A stretch of 64,000 nucleotides of DNA from an uncultured Prevotellaceae bacterium (GTDB taxonomy: Bacteria > Bacteroidota > Bacteroidia > Bacteroidales > Bacteroidaceae): positions 62,001 through 126,000 of the forward strand of contig OMWH01000005.1 in the NCBI GenBank assembly GCA_900314755.1, read 5' to 3'. Numbering within the stretch: position 1 is the first letter of the stretch; the number at the start of each line of letters is the position of its first letter. Positions 42,096 through 51,645 of the stretch are shown here, piece by piece. The position numbers and the translations under genes are program-made. The notes beneath the pieces are model-generated. The model was given only the letters and a program-made list of their open reading frames with translations. It was not told the DNA's origin and did no database searches.

Positions 42096-43541
42096 TCAGG
42101 AAGCTGTCAGACCCATGGACTGAGCCTTCTGTAACAGCAATTGCATGAGGGGTTCCCGCTCGTTCTCCACCTTGTTGTCGAGGACGGCATCCTTCAGGTA
42201 CTGTTTCAGCACCCCCACCTCACGGGAAGGACGGAGATGGAAAAGCTCCATAATCTCGTTGCCGTCAATGACAGGCTGCAACAGCCGCTTGTAGTCTTTC
42301 TCTTTCAAGTCGGCGATTTTCTCACGCACCATGCGGAAGTTCTCAAGGAACATCTTCTTGCGGACCTCATTCTTCGAAGTGATATCTGCCTCACAAAGGG
42401 TCATCAGGTCGTCGATGTCATCACCTGCGTCGTTCAGCAGTCGCCGCACAGCAGAGTCGGTCACCTCCTCGTCGGCTATGGCGATGGGACGCATGTGGAG
42501 GTCGACGAGTTTCTGCACATAGCGCATCTCGGCTCCCATCGGCAGTTTCAGACGACGGAAGACGTCCTGCACCATCTTGGCACCTATATAATTATGGTTA
42601 TGGAAGGTCCATCCCACCGAGGGTTCCCACCGTTTGGTCCTTGTCTTGCCGATATCATGCAACAGGGCTGCCCAACGGAGCCACAGGCTGTTGACAGTTG
42701 ACGGTTGACAGTTGGCAACGACATTCTCCAAGACCTCCAAGGTGTGATAGAAATTGTTCTTATGGGCACGGCCGTCCCGTTTCTCCACAATGTCGAGGGC
42801 TGCAAGCTCGGGGAGTATGAGTTGCAGCAGTCCGCTGCGCTGCAGGTACTCAAAACCGATGCTCGGATGGGGTGCCATCATAATCTTATTCAACTCCACC
42901 TCGATGCGTTCACCACTGACAATCTTGATACGGTCTGCCATCCGCTCCAGAGCCTCGAACGTCTCTTCCTCTATCTGGAAATGGAGTTGGGTGGCAAAAC
43001 GGATACAGCGCATCATCCGCAACGGGTCATCAGAGAAGGTCACCTCCGGGTCAAGTGGGGTGGCAATGATACGGTCCTGCAGGTCGGCAATGCCATTGAA
43101 GGGGTCGACCAACTCACCGAAACGACTCTTATTCAGACAGATAGCCATCGCATTAATAGTGAAGTCACGACGGTTCTGGTCGTCTTCCAAGGTACCATCC
43201 TCCACAATGGGTTTGCGGGAGTCGTGGCTATAGCTCTCCTTGCGGGCTCCCACGAACTCCACCTCCATATCATGGAATTTCACCTGTGCCGTCCCGAAAT
43301 TGCGGAAGACTGACAGGTGTGCCTTCCGTCCCAGTTCCTTCTTCAACGCCGATGCCACCTCGATACCGCTGCCCACCACGACGACGTCGATATCGTCGGA
43401 CGGACGCTCCAGGAAAATGTCACGGACATAGCCACCCACCACATAGCACTCCACACCGAGACGGTCGGCTACAGCACTGATCTGATGGAATATCTCTTGG
43501 TCTAATATCTTAGCAAGAGCGGCATCGGAATACAATTTCAT
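42096..43541 (-). CDS. cca: CCA tRNA nucleotidyltransferase / poly(A)-polymerase-like with HD domain
   Basis: 481 residues from the ATG at 43541; the upstream extension is rejected because it spans the promoter. Nucleotidyltransferase head: VVGGYVRDIFLERPSDDIDVVV with catalytic DID, and RRDFTINAMAI. Neck RCIRFA and a C-terminal HD domain with LLHDIGKT and HNHNYIGAKM. It adds or repairs the CCA end of tRNAs. At about residues 275-284 a short NCQPSTVNSL stretch just before the HD motif is encoded by four heptamers. Confidence 0.93.
   Translation of the reverse strand: MKLYSDAALAKILDQEIFHQISAVADRLGVECYVVGGYVRDIFLERPSDDIDVVVVGSGIEVASALKKELGRKAHLSVFRNFGTAQVKFHDMEVEFVGARKESYSHDSRKPIVEDGTLEDDQNRRDFTINAMAICLNKSRFGELVDPFNGIADLQDRIIATPLDPEVTFSDDPLRMMRCIRFATQLHFQIEEETFEALERMADRIKIVSGERIEVELNKIMMAPHPSIGFEYLQRSGLLQLILPELAALDIVEKRDGRAHKNNFYHTLEVLENVVANCQPSTVNSLWLRWAALLHDIGKTRTKRWEPSVGWTFHNHNYIGAKMVQDVFRRLKLPMGAEMRYVQKLVDLHMRPIAIADEEVTDSAVRRLLNDAGDDIDDLMTLCEADITSKNEVRKKMFLENFRMVREKIADLKEKDYKRLLQPVIDGNEIMELFHLRPSREVGVLKQYLKDAVLDNKVENEREPLMQLLLQKAQSMGLTAS
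42690..42717. repeat. Four tandem heptamers (GTTGRCR) inside cca
   Basis: Units GTTGACA, GTTGACG, GTTGACA, GTTGGCA. In frame in the current sequence. Confidence 0.85.
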
Positions 43542-43563
43542 GACATTTTTTTCTTTTCGGTTG

Positions 43564-43591
43564 CAAAAGTACAAAAATATTTGTAACTTTG
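43564..43591. promoter_or_regulatory. Overlapping divergent promoters of cca and the PAP2-barrel gene
   Basis: cca -7 box TACTTTTG (minus strand 43571-43564) and PAP2 -7 box TAACTTTG (43584-43591) are only 12 bases apart back to back, so polymerases on the two promoters should exclude each other. Confidence 0.6.
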
Positions 43592-43631
43592 CACACAAAT
43601 TAATGAATTTATCTAAAGTACACGTACAAGT

Positions 43632-45290
43632 ATGAAGCATTTCTTTACAGCAATCTTGCTTTGCATAGCATCTATTACCTATGCTGACACTTACAATTAC
43701 AAAGACATGGAGCCGCTCAAACTGGAAGTTCCGGAGATGAAGGCTGAGTTGGGTACAGTAAATAACGAGGAATTCGACAGGAGTGCCCTTTCACTGACTG
43801 CCCCAGCCCCAAAAATGGACTTCGCGTTCTTCAAGTCACGCACCAATCCTAATACCAAGGCATATAAGTTCATGGACGACATGACGTTCGTCGGTGTTCC
43901 CCTTTTCATTGCCGGTATCATTGCCAAGAGTGAGAAGAATGCTTTCAAACAACAAACCAAGCACTCACTGGTGACTAAGTTCAAGACGGGTATCGACGAC
44001 TATACCCAGTTCTTCGGACCTGCTGCTGTGGTGGGCTTGAAACTGGCTGGTGTCGAGGGACGCAGTGACTGGCCCCGTCTGCTGGCAAGTGCAGGTATGG
44101 GCTATGGTATCATGGCACTCTTCGTGAACACCATCAAGCATACAGCCAAAGAGATGCGACCTGATGGAAGTACGGCAAACTCTTGGCCTTCCGGTCATAC
44201 AGCCACTGCCTTCGTCGGTGCTACATTGCTGCACAAGGAGTATGGTCTGACCCGCTCACCATGGTATTCGGTGGCAGGCTATGGTGTGGCAACGGCAACA
44301 GGTGTCATGCGTGTACTCAACAACCGTCACTGGATTTCCGACGTGCTCTCTGGTGCTGGTCTCGGTATCTTGTCGGGTGAGCTCGGCTATGCCATCTGCG
44401 ACCTGTTCTTCAAGGGCAAGGGTCTGCTCCGCAATGATATCCCGGGTATGGCAAACGTTATTGAGCATCCCTCATTCTTCAGCATATCAATGGGTATCGG
44501 TTTCGGTACTCGCGACTTCGACTTTGAGATGAAAAAGTGGGGATGGTCTGACGATTTGAACATGAAGTTCCGCGCTTCTACTGCCGTAGCCGCTGAAGGT
44601 GCCTACTTCTTCAACCCCTACATCGGTGTGGGTGGTCGCCTTCGCGTGAAGAGCACACCTATTAACGGATGGGATAAAGTTGTTGACTTCGGATGGGAGG
44701 ATATGGATGCAGCCTTTGAATCCTTGGACACAGATGAACAGGAGGTCTTGGGGAAAAACATTGACAACATCGATTTTGTTATTGAGAGCGACCACCTGAC
44801 GGAATTCGCAGGTGACCTCGGTGTTTACTTCAATCTCCCATTATCCGACCGCTTCGCATTGGGAAGCAAACTGCTCGTTGGCCGCAGCATCATGCAGGAA
44901 CTGGCACTCGATGCAAAAATTAGCGGACAGCACTATTACAAGGAAAACGACTCTTGGGACAATCCTACTGGCGATGCTTTCGAGCATTCATGGGACTACT
45001 TTACGATTACTGGCAGCAACAGCAATAAGTTCGGCACAGGTATTTCGCTCACATACGCTTACAAGCAGAATTTCTCATGGAAGGTGTTCTTAGATTACGA
45101 CTACACACGCAAGACCTATACCATGGACTACAATGTTGGAGGTATGTATGAAGCTTTATACCCTGAGGATTATAAGAATTTGTCAGATGCTGAACGTAAA
45201 GAGTTCAAGGAAGGGACTTCCGCATCTCAGAGCATCAAGAAGAATATGCACTCCTTCGTGCTGGGTGCTTCCTTCGCGATTAATTTCTAA
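43632..45290 (+). CDS. PAP2 phosphatase fused to a predicted outer-membrane beta-barrel
   Basis: 552 residues with a signal peptide (1-18). Residues about 60-260 carry the three PAP2 motifs: K169-x6-R176-P (KHTAKEMRP), PSGHT at 186-190, and R227...H233-x3-D237. The second half (about 275-552) alternates short polar/aromatic strands with loops and ends in a barrel-type SFAINF, suggesting an outer-membrane domain. PAP2 enzymes remove phosphate from lipids such as lipid A or undecaprenyl pyrophosphate. Placing the catalytic domain next to a barrel would put it at the periplasmic face of the outer membrane. Divergent from cca; DUF1599 follows 6 bases later. Confidence 0.85.
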   Translation: MKHFFTAILLCIASITYADTYNYKDMEPLKLEVPEMKAELGTVNNEEFDRSALSLTAPAPKMDFAFFKSRTNPNTKAYKFMDDMTFVGVPLFIAGIIAKSEKNAFKQQTKHSLVTKFKTGIDDYTQFFGPAAVVGLKLAGVEGRSDWPRLLASAGMGYGIMALFVNTIKHTAKEMRPDGSTANSWPSGHTATAFVGATLLHKEYGLTRSPWYSVAGYGVATATGVMRVLNNRHWISDVLSGAGLGILSGELGYAICDLFFKGKGLLRNDIPGMANVIEHPSFFSISMGIGFGTRDFDFEMKKWGWSDDLNMKFRASTAVAAEGAYFFNPYIGVGGRLRVKSTPINGWDKVVDFGWEDMDAAFESLDTDEQEVLGKNIDNIDFVIESDHLTEFAGDLGVYFNLPLSDRFALGSKLLVGRSIMQELALDAKISGQHYYKENDSWDNPTGDAFEHSWDYFTITGSNSNKFGTGISLTYAYKQNFSWKVFLDYDYTRKTYTMDYNVGGMYEALYPEDYKNLSDAERKEFKEGTSASQSIKKNMHSFVLGASFAINF

Positions 45291-45296
45291 ACCATC

Positions 45297-45851
45297 ATGG
45301 CAGTAGAAAACGAGAAAACCAATGCGCAGTTCGAGCAGGTGATGCAGGAATGCCGCAGCCTGTTCGAGAAGAAACTCCATGACTATGGGGCTTCTTGGCG
45401 TATCCTGCGTCCGCAGTCACTCACCGACCAGTTGTTTATCAAGGCAAAGCGTATCCGCTCTTTGGAAATCAAGAAGGAGTCGCTGGTCGGAGAGGGTATC
45501 CGCCCAGAGTTCATCGCCCTTATTAATTATGGTATAGTAGGACTCATCCAACTGGCACATGGTTTCTCCGACACTGTGGATATGCAACCCAAAGAGGCTA
45601 TGGCACTCTACGACCGCTATGCCTTGGAGGCACTGGAACTGATGAAACGCAAGAACCACGACTACGACGAGGCTTGGCGTGGCATGCGGGTCAGCAGTTA
45701 TACGGACTTCATCCTCACCAAGATAGAACGCGTCAAGGAAATAGAGAATCTACAAGGCGACACCCTTGTCAGTGAGGGTATCGACGCCAACTATATGGAC
45801 ATCATCAACTATGCGGTCTTCGGAGCGATTAAGTTGAGTGAACAAGGATGA
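45297..45851 (+). CDS. DUF1599 domain-containing protein
   Basis: 184 residues built of two similar halves: [31 protein letters not shown] and [31 protein letters not shown]. Each half contains the K-x-H-D-Y-(G/D)-x-(S/A)-W motif. DUF1599 is found in Bacteroidetes and phages and has been linked to nucleotide modification, without firm biochemical proof that I know of. No signal peptide. Overlaps the next gene by 4 bases. Confidence 0.85.
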   Translation: MAVENEKTNAQFEQVMQECRSLFEKKLHDYGASWRILRPQSLTDQLFIKAKRIRSLEIKKESLVGEGIRPEFIALINYGIVGLIQLAHGFSDTVDMQPKEAMALYDRYALEALELMKRKNHDYDEAWRGMRVSSYTDFILTKIERVKEIENLQGDTLVSEGIDANYMDIINYAVFGAIKLSEQG

Positions 45852-47773
45852 GGAAGATATTAGTGAATATCGCCCGCTTCGTGGTCGCCCTGACCTTTAT
45901 CCTCTCTGGATTCGTCAAGGCTGTCGACCCGATGGGCACACAATATAAGATAGCCGACTACTTGGCAGCGATGCACATCGGACAGTATGTGCCCGACTTC
46001 GTGCCGCTCATTGCCTCCGTACTATTGTCGGCAACTGAGTTCTGGCTCGGTGTCTGCCTGCTATTTGCCATCCGAAGGCGTGTAGTGACACGCATCATAT
46101 TGGTATGGATGATTATCATGACACCGCTGACCCTGTGGCTGGCTCTTACCAATCCCATCAGCGACTGCGGGTGTTTCGGTGATGCCATCGTGCTCACCAA
46201 CTGGCAGACTTTCTGGAAGAACGTCATCCTGCTGGTATGTGCCGCTCTGATAGCATGGCAACCACTGGACATGTTACGCTTCGTATCAAGGACGAACCAA
46301 TGGATTGTGATGAATTTCACGGCATTGTTTATCCTCATAGTAGCTGGAACGTCTCTTTATAAGCTGCCCTATTTCGATTTCAGACCCTACCACATAGGGA
46401 CTGACCTCAGGAAGGGGTGGCAACAGATGATGGAGGATGAGGAGTCGCCCTATACGGATCTTTTCATGCAAAGTGAGGATGGTACAGATATCACGGACTC
46501 TATCCTGAACCTGAAAGGCTATGTGTTTCTGTTAATATCACCGCATCTTGAACAGGCAGACGAGAGTCAGTTTGACAAGATTAACCAATTGTTTGAATAT
46601 GCGCAAGAGAAAGGATATCCTTTCTACGGGCTGACAGCAAGTGGGGAGAAAGCGATGAACAGATGGAGAAATGGTACTGGGGCGGAATACAAATTATGCC
46701 AGACTGACGATATCGTTCTGAAAACGATAATCAGAAGCAATCCCGGACTCCTCCTTCTCCGTGATGGTAAGATTATCCGCAAATGGAGCAACAATGACCT
46801 GCCTGAGGAGACAATGCTGACGGACAGACTGGAGAAAATAGAGATTGGCAAGATGCCAGAGGACTCCATACCACGGAAGGTGACAACGATTATCCTATGG
46901 TACATACTGCCTCTTGTCCTGCTAACTATCGCAGACCGCCTGTGGGCTTGGACAAACTGGTTGAAGAAGAAAGAAAAGTCAAATAAGTTATATCAAATTT
47001 TAAAACGTAAAGACATGAGAAAGAAAATTGTAGCAGGAAACTGGAAAATGAACCTGAACCTGCAAGAAGGTGTTGCTCTCGCTAAAGAGCTGAATGAGGC
47101 ACTCGCTGCCGACAAACCCAACTGTGGTGTGGTCATCTGCACTCCGTTTATCCACCTCGCCTCTGTGGCTCAGGTTATCAACCAAGACGTTATTGGTCTC
47201 GGTGCTGAAAACTGTGCTGATAAAGAAAAGGGCGCCTTCACTGGTGAGGTGTCTGCTGAGATGGTAAAGAGCACGGGGGCACAGTATGTCATCCTTGGTC
47301 ACTCAGAGCGTCGTGAGTATTACAAAGAGACTCCTGAGATCCTGAAGGAGAAGGTTCTGCTCGCATTGAAGAACGGACTGAAAGTTATCTTCTGCATTGG
47401 TGAGACACTGGAAGAGCGTGAGGCTAACAAGCAGAACGAGGTAGTAAAGGCAGAGCTGGAAGGTAGCGTCTTCAACCTTAGCGAGGAGGACTTCCGCAAG
47501 ATCGTGATTGCCTACGAGCCAATCTGGGCTATCGGCACTGGCAAGACTGCCACTGCAGACCAGGCTGAGGAGATTCACGCATATATCCGCTCTATCATCG
47601 CTGACAAGTATGGTAAAGATGTTGCTGAGGACACCAGCATCCTGTATGGTGGCAGCTGCAAGGCAAGCAATGCTCCAGAACTCTTCGCAAAACCTGACAT
47701 CGACGGTGGTCTGATTGGCGGTGCCTCACTGAAATGTGCCGACTTCAAGGGAATCATAGATGCCTGGAAATAA
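45848..47773 (+). CDS. DoxX/BT_3928-like membrane protein fused in frame to triosephosphate isomerase
   Basis: One uninterrupted frame of 641 codons. Residues about 1-165 form a four-helix DoxX/MauE-like membrane unit with DCGCFGD. Residues about 190-345 resemble a thioredoxin-like periplasmic domain, followed by a fifth helix ([19 protein letters not shown]) and a basic tail. Residues 390-641 are a complete triosephosphate isomerase. In relatives these are two neighbouring genes with a stop codon between. Here the junction [14 protein letters not shown] has none. It could be a true fusion, a stop lost by a small indel, or a sequence error. Overlaps DUF1599 by 4 bases and SPOR by 14. Confidence 0.7.
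   Translation: MRKILVNIARFVVALTFILSGFVKAVDPMGTQYKIADYLAAMHIGQYVPDFVPLIASVLLSATEFWLGVCLLFAIRRRVVTRIILVWMIIMTPLTLWLALTNPISDCGCFGDAIVLTNWQTFWKNVILLVCAALIAWQPLDMLRFVSRTNQWIVMNFTALFILIVAGTSLYKLPYFDFRPYHIGTDLRKGWQQMMEDEESPYTDLFMQSEDGTDITDSILNLKGYVFLLISPHLEQADESQFDKINQLFEYAQEKGYPFYGLTASGEKAMNRWRNGTGAEYKLCQTDDIVLKTIIRSNPGLLLLRDGKIIRKWSNNDLPEETMLTDRLEKIEIGKMPEDSIPRKVTTIILWYILPLVLLTIADRLWAWTNWLKKKEKSNKLYQILKRKDMRKKIVAGNWKMNLNLQEGVALAKELNEALAADKPNCGVVICTPFIHLASVAQVINQDVIGLGAENCADKEKGAFTGEVSAEMVKSTGAQYVILGHSERREYYKETPEILKEKVLLALKNGLKVIFCIGETLEEREANKQNEVVKAELEGSVFNLSEEDFRKIVIAYEPIWAIGTGKTATADQAEEIHAYIRSIIADKYGKDVAEDTSILYGGSCKASNAPELFAKPDIDGGLIGGASLKCADFKGIIDAWK
47015..47773 (+). CDS. tpiA: Triosephosphate isomerase (internal start within the fused frame)
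   Basis: 252 residues from the ATG at 47015, exactly the normal TpiA length. Catalytic residues: Lys in AGNWKMN (about 8-14), His in [10 protein letters not shown] and Glu in [14 protein letters not shown]; phosphate loop YGGSCK and [10 protein letters not shown]. Interconverts dihydroxyacetone phosphate and glyceraldehyde 3-phosphate in glycolysis. The A-rich stretch TTTTAAAACGTAAAGAC before the ATG is a typical Bacteroidetes initiation region, so TpiA is probably made separately, whatever happens to the long frame. Confidence 0.9.
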   Translation: MRKKIVAGNWKMNLNLQEGVALAKELNEALAADKPNCGVVICTPFIHLASVAQVINQDVIGLGAENCADKEKGAFTGEVSAEMVKSTGAQYVILGHSERREYYKETPEILKEKVLLALKNGLKVIFCIGETLEEREANKQNEVVKAELEGSVFNLSEEDFRKIVIAYEPIWAIGTGKTATADQAEEIHAYIRSIIADKYGKDVAEDTSILYGGSCKASNAPELFAKPDIDGGLIGGASLKCADFKGIIDAWK

Positions 47774-48368
47774 AAACAGCATGATGCATCTATCTTTTCA
47801 TCGTGACAGATGGGTCACCTTTTTCATCCTGTGTGTTGGCATGTTGATGCATGCCAATGCACAGACTTTTACTGAACGTATACAGAAAAAAGTGGATGGG
47901 AAAGGAACTATGACAATCCATCAGAGCGAGGAAATCAAGCAATTGGTCAACGATCCCAATGCTACAGACTCACAAGTACAGAAAGTCACTGAAAACAAGA
48001 GACAGGTTGAACCTTTAAAGGACAACAAGCAGGTGAACAACACGACATCAAGTTCTTCAGAAAACGACGAGACAGAGCCTGTAGAGACTCAGAAGAAAGC
48101 AACACAAAAAATCACAGGCTACCGTGTTCAAGCCTTTGCTGGTGGCAATTCTCGTAAAGACCGCCTGACGGCAGAGTCAATACGTAATAATATTAAGTCA
48201 CAAATCCCCAACGTGGCTGTATACGTCCATTTCTATTCTCCACGATGGATTTGTCGGGTAGGTAACTTCCGCACTTACGAAGAAGCGCACCAGATGATGG
48301 TCAGACTTCAAAATATGGGCTATAAACAAGCATCAATTGTTAAAGGAAAAATAACTGTCACATACTGA
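47760..48368 (+). CDS. SPOR domain-containing protein
   Basis: 202 residues from the ATG at 47760, or about 195 from that at 47781. Hydrophobic signal segment (about 18-35, ending HANAQ), a long Gln/Glu/Thr-rich linker, then a C-terminal SPOR domain (about 120-200) with [21 protein letters not shown] and [20 protein letters not shown] domains bind denuded glycan at division sites. Overlaps the tpiA end by 14 bases and its stop shares a base with folE. Confidence 0.88.
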   Translation: MPGNKNSMMHLSFHRDRWVTFFILCVGMLMHANAQTFTERIQKKVDGKGTMTIHQSEEIKQLVNDPNATDSQVQKVTENKRQVEPLKDNKQVNNTTSSSSENDETEPVETQKKATQKITGYRVQAFAGGNSRKDRLTAESIRNNIKSQIPNVAVYVHFYSPRWICRVGNFRTYEEAHQMMVRLQNMGYKQASIVKGKITVTY

Positions 48369-48952
48369 TGAATCTGGAAGCAGAATATAGAGAAGGACTA
48401 GATGAGCTTGCAACTCATTATAAAGAAGTTCTGAAACTTCTAGGAGAAGACCCGGAACGCGAAGGACTGCAGAAGACCCCCGTTCGAGTAGCTAAGGCTA
48501 TGCAGGTCTTGACACGTGGCTACAACATGGATGCTCGCCAAGTGTTGCAACAAGCCCTTTTTAAAGAAGATTATAGCCAAATGGTCATTGTCAAAGACAT
48601 AGACTTTTTCTCGTTGTGCGAACACCATATGCTACCTTTCTACGGAAAGGCACACGTTGCTTATATTCCTAATGGCTACATCACGGGACTATCTAAAATT
48701 GCCCGAGTCGTAGACATCTTCTCTCACCGCCTGCAGGTACAAGAACGTATGACACTGCAAATTAGACAATGTATTGAGGAAACACTACATCCTCTAGGTG
48801 TTATGGTAGTTATCGAGGCTCGTCACATGTGCATGCAGATGCGGGGAGTAGAAAAACAGAATTCCATTACCACCACCAGTGAATTCAGCGGTGCATTCAA
48901 CCAAGCCAAGACCAGGCAGGAATTTATGAATCTGATACATAATAATTCTTAA
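48368..48952 (+). CDS. folE: GTP cyclohydrolase I
   Basis: 194 residues. Zinc ligand region [18 protein letters not shown] (about residues 80-97), [21 protein letters not shown] and the second Cys in [16 protein letters not shown]. First enzyme of folate synthesis from GTP. Last of the overlapping DUF1599-DoxX-tpiA-SPOR-folE group. Confidence 0.97.
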   Translation: MNLEAEYREGLDELATHYKEVLKLLGEDPEREGLQKTPVRVAKAMQVLTRGYNMDARQVLQQALFKEDYSQMVIVKDIDFFSLCEHHMLPFYGKAHVAYIPNGYITGLSKIARVVDIFSHRLQVQERMTLQIRQCIEETLHPLGVMVVIEARHMCMQMRGVEKQNSITTTSEFSGAFNQAKTRQEFMNLIHNNS

Positions 48953-48974
48953 AACAAACAATAAAAATTGTATC

Positions 48975-49547
48975 ATGGAACAAGACAACAAAAACTCATA
49001 TCGTACCAAACAGTCACTCACTGAGGAGTTCTACCACAGTTGCATGGGTAAAATTGTAATTTTATGTATATTACTTCTCATTCTCTTCGTTATCGCTTTG
49101 ATGACAAGACCATCTGACGAAAAGATGCAGTCAGAGATGATGGACAATATCCGTGAATGCATCCAACAGAATGACAGCATCAAGGGAGATGCCATTGATG
49201 ATGTTGTGGCGAACTTTGGTCGTATCTTTACAGAAGCTGATACAACAAAGAATGACAAGGAAGCAATAGACGCTTTCAACAAATATAACAAATTAGAGAT
49301 CTACCGCCATAGTTTCTATTCTACAGCACGTCTACGCAACAATCTTAGCGCTGAGGGGATACGCGTTGGCATTGGAATCTTTAATATCGTTATTCCCACT
49401 ATCAGATACAGTGACATCATTCTTTTTGTAAGTACTATCAAGAACTATAATAAAGAACGCCTTATCGAACCGATGCCACAAGATGAGTACGTAGGCGAGA
49501 ATCCAAACATCAAAGAATATCACTATTTGGGCGATCCTGACAATTAA
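48975..49547 (+). CDS. Small membrane-anchored protein of unknown function
   Basis: 190 residues with one clear membrane segment (about residues 26-44, KIVILCILLLILFVIALM) after a polar N-terminal region, so a type II anchor with most of the chain in the periplasm is likely. A second hydrophobic stretch occurs near residue 145 (GIFNIVIPTIRYSDIILFV). No family is recognised. It starts 22 bases after folE and is followed by a terminator. Confidence 0.7.
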   Translation: MEQDNKNSYRTKQSLTEEFYHSCMGKIVILCILLLILFVIALMTRPSDEKMQSEMMDNIRECIQQNDSIKGDAIDDVVANFGRIFTEADTTKNDKEAIDAFNKYNKLEIYRHSFYSTARLRNNLSAEGIRVGIGIFNIVIPTIRYSDIILFVSTIKNYNKERLIEPMPQDEYVGENPNIKEYHYLGDPDN

Positions 49548-49582
49548 ACCAACCGCATAAGGAACGATTCCAAATAAAGGAC

Positions 49583-49623
49583 AAAAATAAAACCTCTTCT
49601 ATTTTAGAAGAGGTTTTATTTTT
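49583..49623. terminator. Bidirectional terminator between the membrane-protein gene and tRNA-Val
   Basis: AAAATAAAACCTCTTCT and its complement around a 5-base loop; A- and T-runs on both sides, ending both converging transcripts. Confidence 0.9.
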
Positions 49624-49624
49624 G

Positions 49625-49699
49625 TGGGCGCTGAGGGATTCGAACCCCCGACCCTCTGCTTGTAAGGCAGATGCTCTAAACCAGCTGAGCTAAGCGCCC
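49625..49699 (-). tRNA. tRNA-Val (anticodon TAC)
   Basis: 75 bases on the minus strand with a 7-bp acceptor stem GGGCGCT / AGCGCCC, discriminator A and no encoded CCA. Anticodon loop CTTACAA gives anticodon TAC, which reads GUA and other valine codons; T-loop TTCGAAT is canonical. The terminal CCA must be added by the cca product. Confidence 0.97.
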
Positions 49700-49719
49700 T
49701 TACTTCTTGTAAGCGGATG

Positions 49720-49727
49720 CAAAGGTA
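49720..49727 (-). promoter_or_regulatory. -7 box of tRNA-Val
   Basis: Minus strand TACCTTTG, 20 bases before the tRNA. Just beyond it, two AATGAGA heptamers (49737-49750) occur. Confidence 0.5.
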
Positions 49728-49831
49728 AGAAGAAAAAATGAGAAATGAGAAAATAGCAAGAAAAAATATCAGTTACTTAACACTGTTTAACAAATCTTGC
49801 TAAATTCTCATTCCTCTTTCCACATCATGAG

Positions 49832-50257
49832 CTATAATTTGTACAAATCACTCGCCGCCATAAGGTCAACCTTTTTCTCTGAGAGTATACGCTCACAACT
49901 CTCTAAGTCCGTTGGACGGATGACAACATGTGCCACATCACCATTGGCAAATGAATACATATATTCAATAAAAACTCCTGCGTCAGAGAGCATCCTGAGC
50001 ACCTTGGCAAGTGAACCACTCGTATTAGGACAGATGAAACCGATAACGTCAGTAATCTTCACAGCAAAATGAGCAGCTTTCAGCACCTGGTACGCCTTGT
50101 CCGGATCGCTAACAATACAACGCAGGATTCCGAAATCTGAATTATCAGCAATACTCATGGCAGAGAGATTAACTCCAGCTTCACCTAACACATCAGTAAC
50201 CTCTGTGAGGCGACCAGACTTGTTCTCCAAAAAAATAGACAATTGTTTTGCTAACAT
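49832..50257 (-). CDS. Tandem ACT-domain amino-acid-binding protein
   Basis: 141 residues with two ACT domains: residues 1-65 (QLSIFLENKSGRLTEVTDVLGEAGVN) and 70-138 (VIGFICPNTSGSLAKVLRMLSDAGV). Such two-ACT proteins are encoded next to phenylacetate-CoA-ligase-like genes in anaerobes and are thought to sense an amino acid. It follows that gene here by 19 bases. Confidence 0.9.
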   Translation of the reverse strand: MLAKQLSIFLENKSGRLTEVTDVLGEAGVNLSAMSIADNSDFGILRCIVSDPDKAYQVLKAAHFAVKITDVIGFICPNTSGSLAKVLRMLSDAGVFIEYMYSFANGDVAHVVIRPTDLESCERILSEKKVDLMAASDLYKL

Positions 50258-50276
50258 AATATTCTTGTTTTAGTAT

Positions 50277-51575
50277 TTATAATTTACGGTTATCTATCAC
50301 GCGTTTTGCCTTACCTGTTGAACGCTCTATACCTTTCGGCTCTACGAGCTTAATCTTGAAGCCCAGACCTATGACAGAACGCAGTTCTGCCTCCAATTTC
50401 TTTTGCAGTCCTACCATTGTCGCCATATCATCAGTGAAGAACTCTTCTTTCACTTCCACTTTCAGTTCACTGGTATCGGTATTATTGACACGGTCAACAG
50501 TCAACAGGAAATGTGGCTCATATTCCGGCAACGACAGGATAACAGCCTCAATCTGGGACGGGAAAACATTAACACCACGAATAATCAACATATCATCGCA
50601 ACGTCCCAAAATACGATCCATGCGAACCAATGTACGCCCACAGGAGCATTTGTCATAATGAAGAGCTGTCAGATCATGGGTACGATAACGCAACAGAGGC
50701 ATTCCTTCTTTGGTCAGATGAGTAAAAGTCAACTCACCCAACTCACCCTCTGGCATCGGCTCACCCGTTTCAGGATTCAAAATCTCTGGATAGAAATAGT
50801 CCTCGTTAAGATGGGTACCATGCTGGCATTCACACTCATAGCCAACACCTGGACCTGCAATCTCACTCAATCCATAGATATCATAAGCCTTGATGCCCAT
50901 AGAAGTCTCCAGCTTCTGACGCATCTCTTCTGTCCACGGCTCAGCACCGAATGCACCAATTTTCAACTTAAACTCCTCACGCGGCCATTCTGACTCACGC
51001 ATTGCCTCACCCAAAAACATCGCATAAGAAGGCGTGCAACAAAGCACAGAAGCACCAAAGTCATGCATTAGTGTAATCTGTTTTTGCGTATTTCCTGACG
51101 ACATTGGGATAACACTGGCACCAATATTAGTCGCACCATCATGAGCACCTAAGCCGCCTGTAAACAGTCCATAACCATAAGATACCTGAAAGATATCATC
51201 TTTTGAGGCACCATATGCCGTGAAAGCACGAGAGATTGCTTCTGTCCACATAGCAATATCCTTACGTGTATGCAGCACGACAACAGGTTTACCTGTCGTA
51301 CCAGACGACGCATGGATGCGCACAATCTGACTCATCGGTACTGCTGCGAGACCAAAGGGATAATTATCACGAAGATCAAGCTTATTGGTAAACGGCAATT
51401 TGACGATATCGTCAATATCTTTGATATCACCTGGTTCCAAGCCCATCTCCTGAAATTTCTTACGATAAAATGGCGTGTTATGATAGACATACTCAGCCAT
51501 TTTCCTTAACCTAATGCTCTGAATCTCGCGTAACTGCTCACGATCCATGCATTCAACACTTTCATTCCAAATCAT
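50277..51575 (-). CDS. Phenylacetate--CoA ligase-like enzyme
   Basis: 432 residues, an adenylate-forming enzyme of PaaK type. P-loop-like IHASSGTTGKPVVV (about residues 87-100), YGLSEIAGPGVGYEC, and the C-terminal domain with RGVNVFPSQIEAV and GKAKRVIDNR. Family members activate phenylacetate or related aryl acids with ATP and CoA. No aerobic paa genes are near; in gut Bacteroidetes the enzyme is tied to aromatic amino-acid fermentation. With its ACT partner it forms a two-gene unit with its own promoter. Confidence 0.9.
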   Translation of the reverse strand: MIWNESVECMDREQLREIQSIRLRKMAEYVYHNTPFYRKKFQEMGLEPGDIKDIDDIVKLPFTNKLDLRDNYPFGLAAVPMSQIVRIHASSGTTGKPVVVLHTRKDIAMWTEAISRAFTAYGASKDDIFQVSYGYGLFTGGLGAHDGATNIGASVIPMSSGNTQKQITLMHDFGASVLCCTPSYAMFLGEAMRESEWPREEFKLKIGAFGAEPWTEEMRQKLETSMGIKAYDIYGLSEIAGPGVGYECECQHGTHLNEDYFYPEILNPETGEPMPEGELGELTFTHLTKEGMPLLRYRTHDLTALHYDKCSCGRTLVRMDRILGRCDDMLIIRGVNVFPSQIEAVILSLPEYEPHFLLTVDRVNNTDTSELKVEVKEEFFTDDMATMVGLQKKLEAELRSVIGLGFKIKLVEPKGIERSTGKAKRVIDNRKL

Positions 51576-51628
51576 TGTTTTTGTTTTTTGGTTATACCGT
51601 CTTTAGTTTGTTATAGTTTTGTGTGATG

Positions 51629-51636
51629 CAAAGATA
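51629..51636 (-). promoter_or_regulatory. -7 box of the PaaK-like/ACT operon
   Basis: Minus strand TATCTTTG, 53 bases before the ATG at 51575. Confidence 0.55.
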
Positions 51637-51645
51637 CAATAAATA

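Noticed and set aside
50277..51575. Phenylacetate degradation pathway
   Set aside because: Only the ligase-like gene and an ACT protein are present; no paaABCDE or ring-cleaving genes, so a catabolic pathway is not supported.
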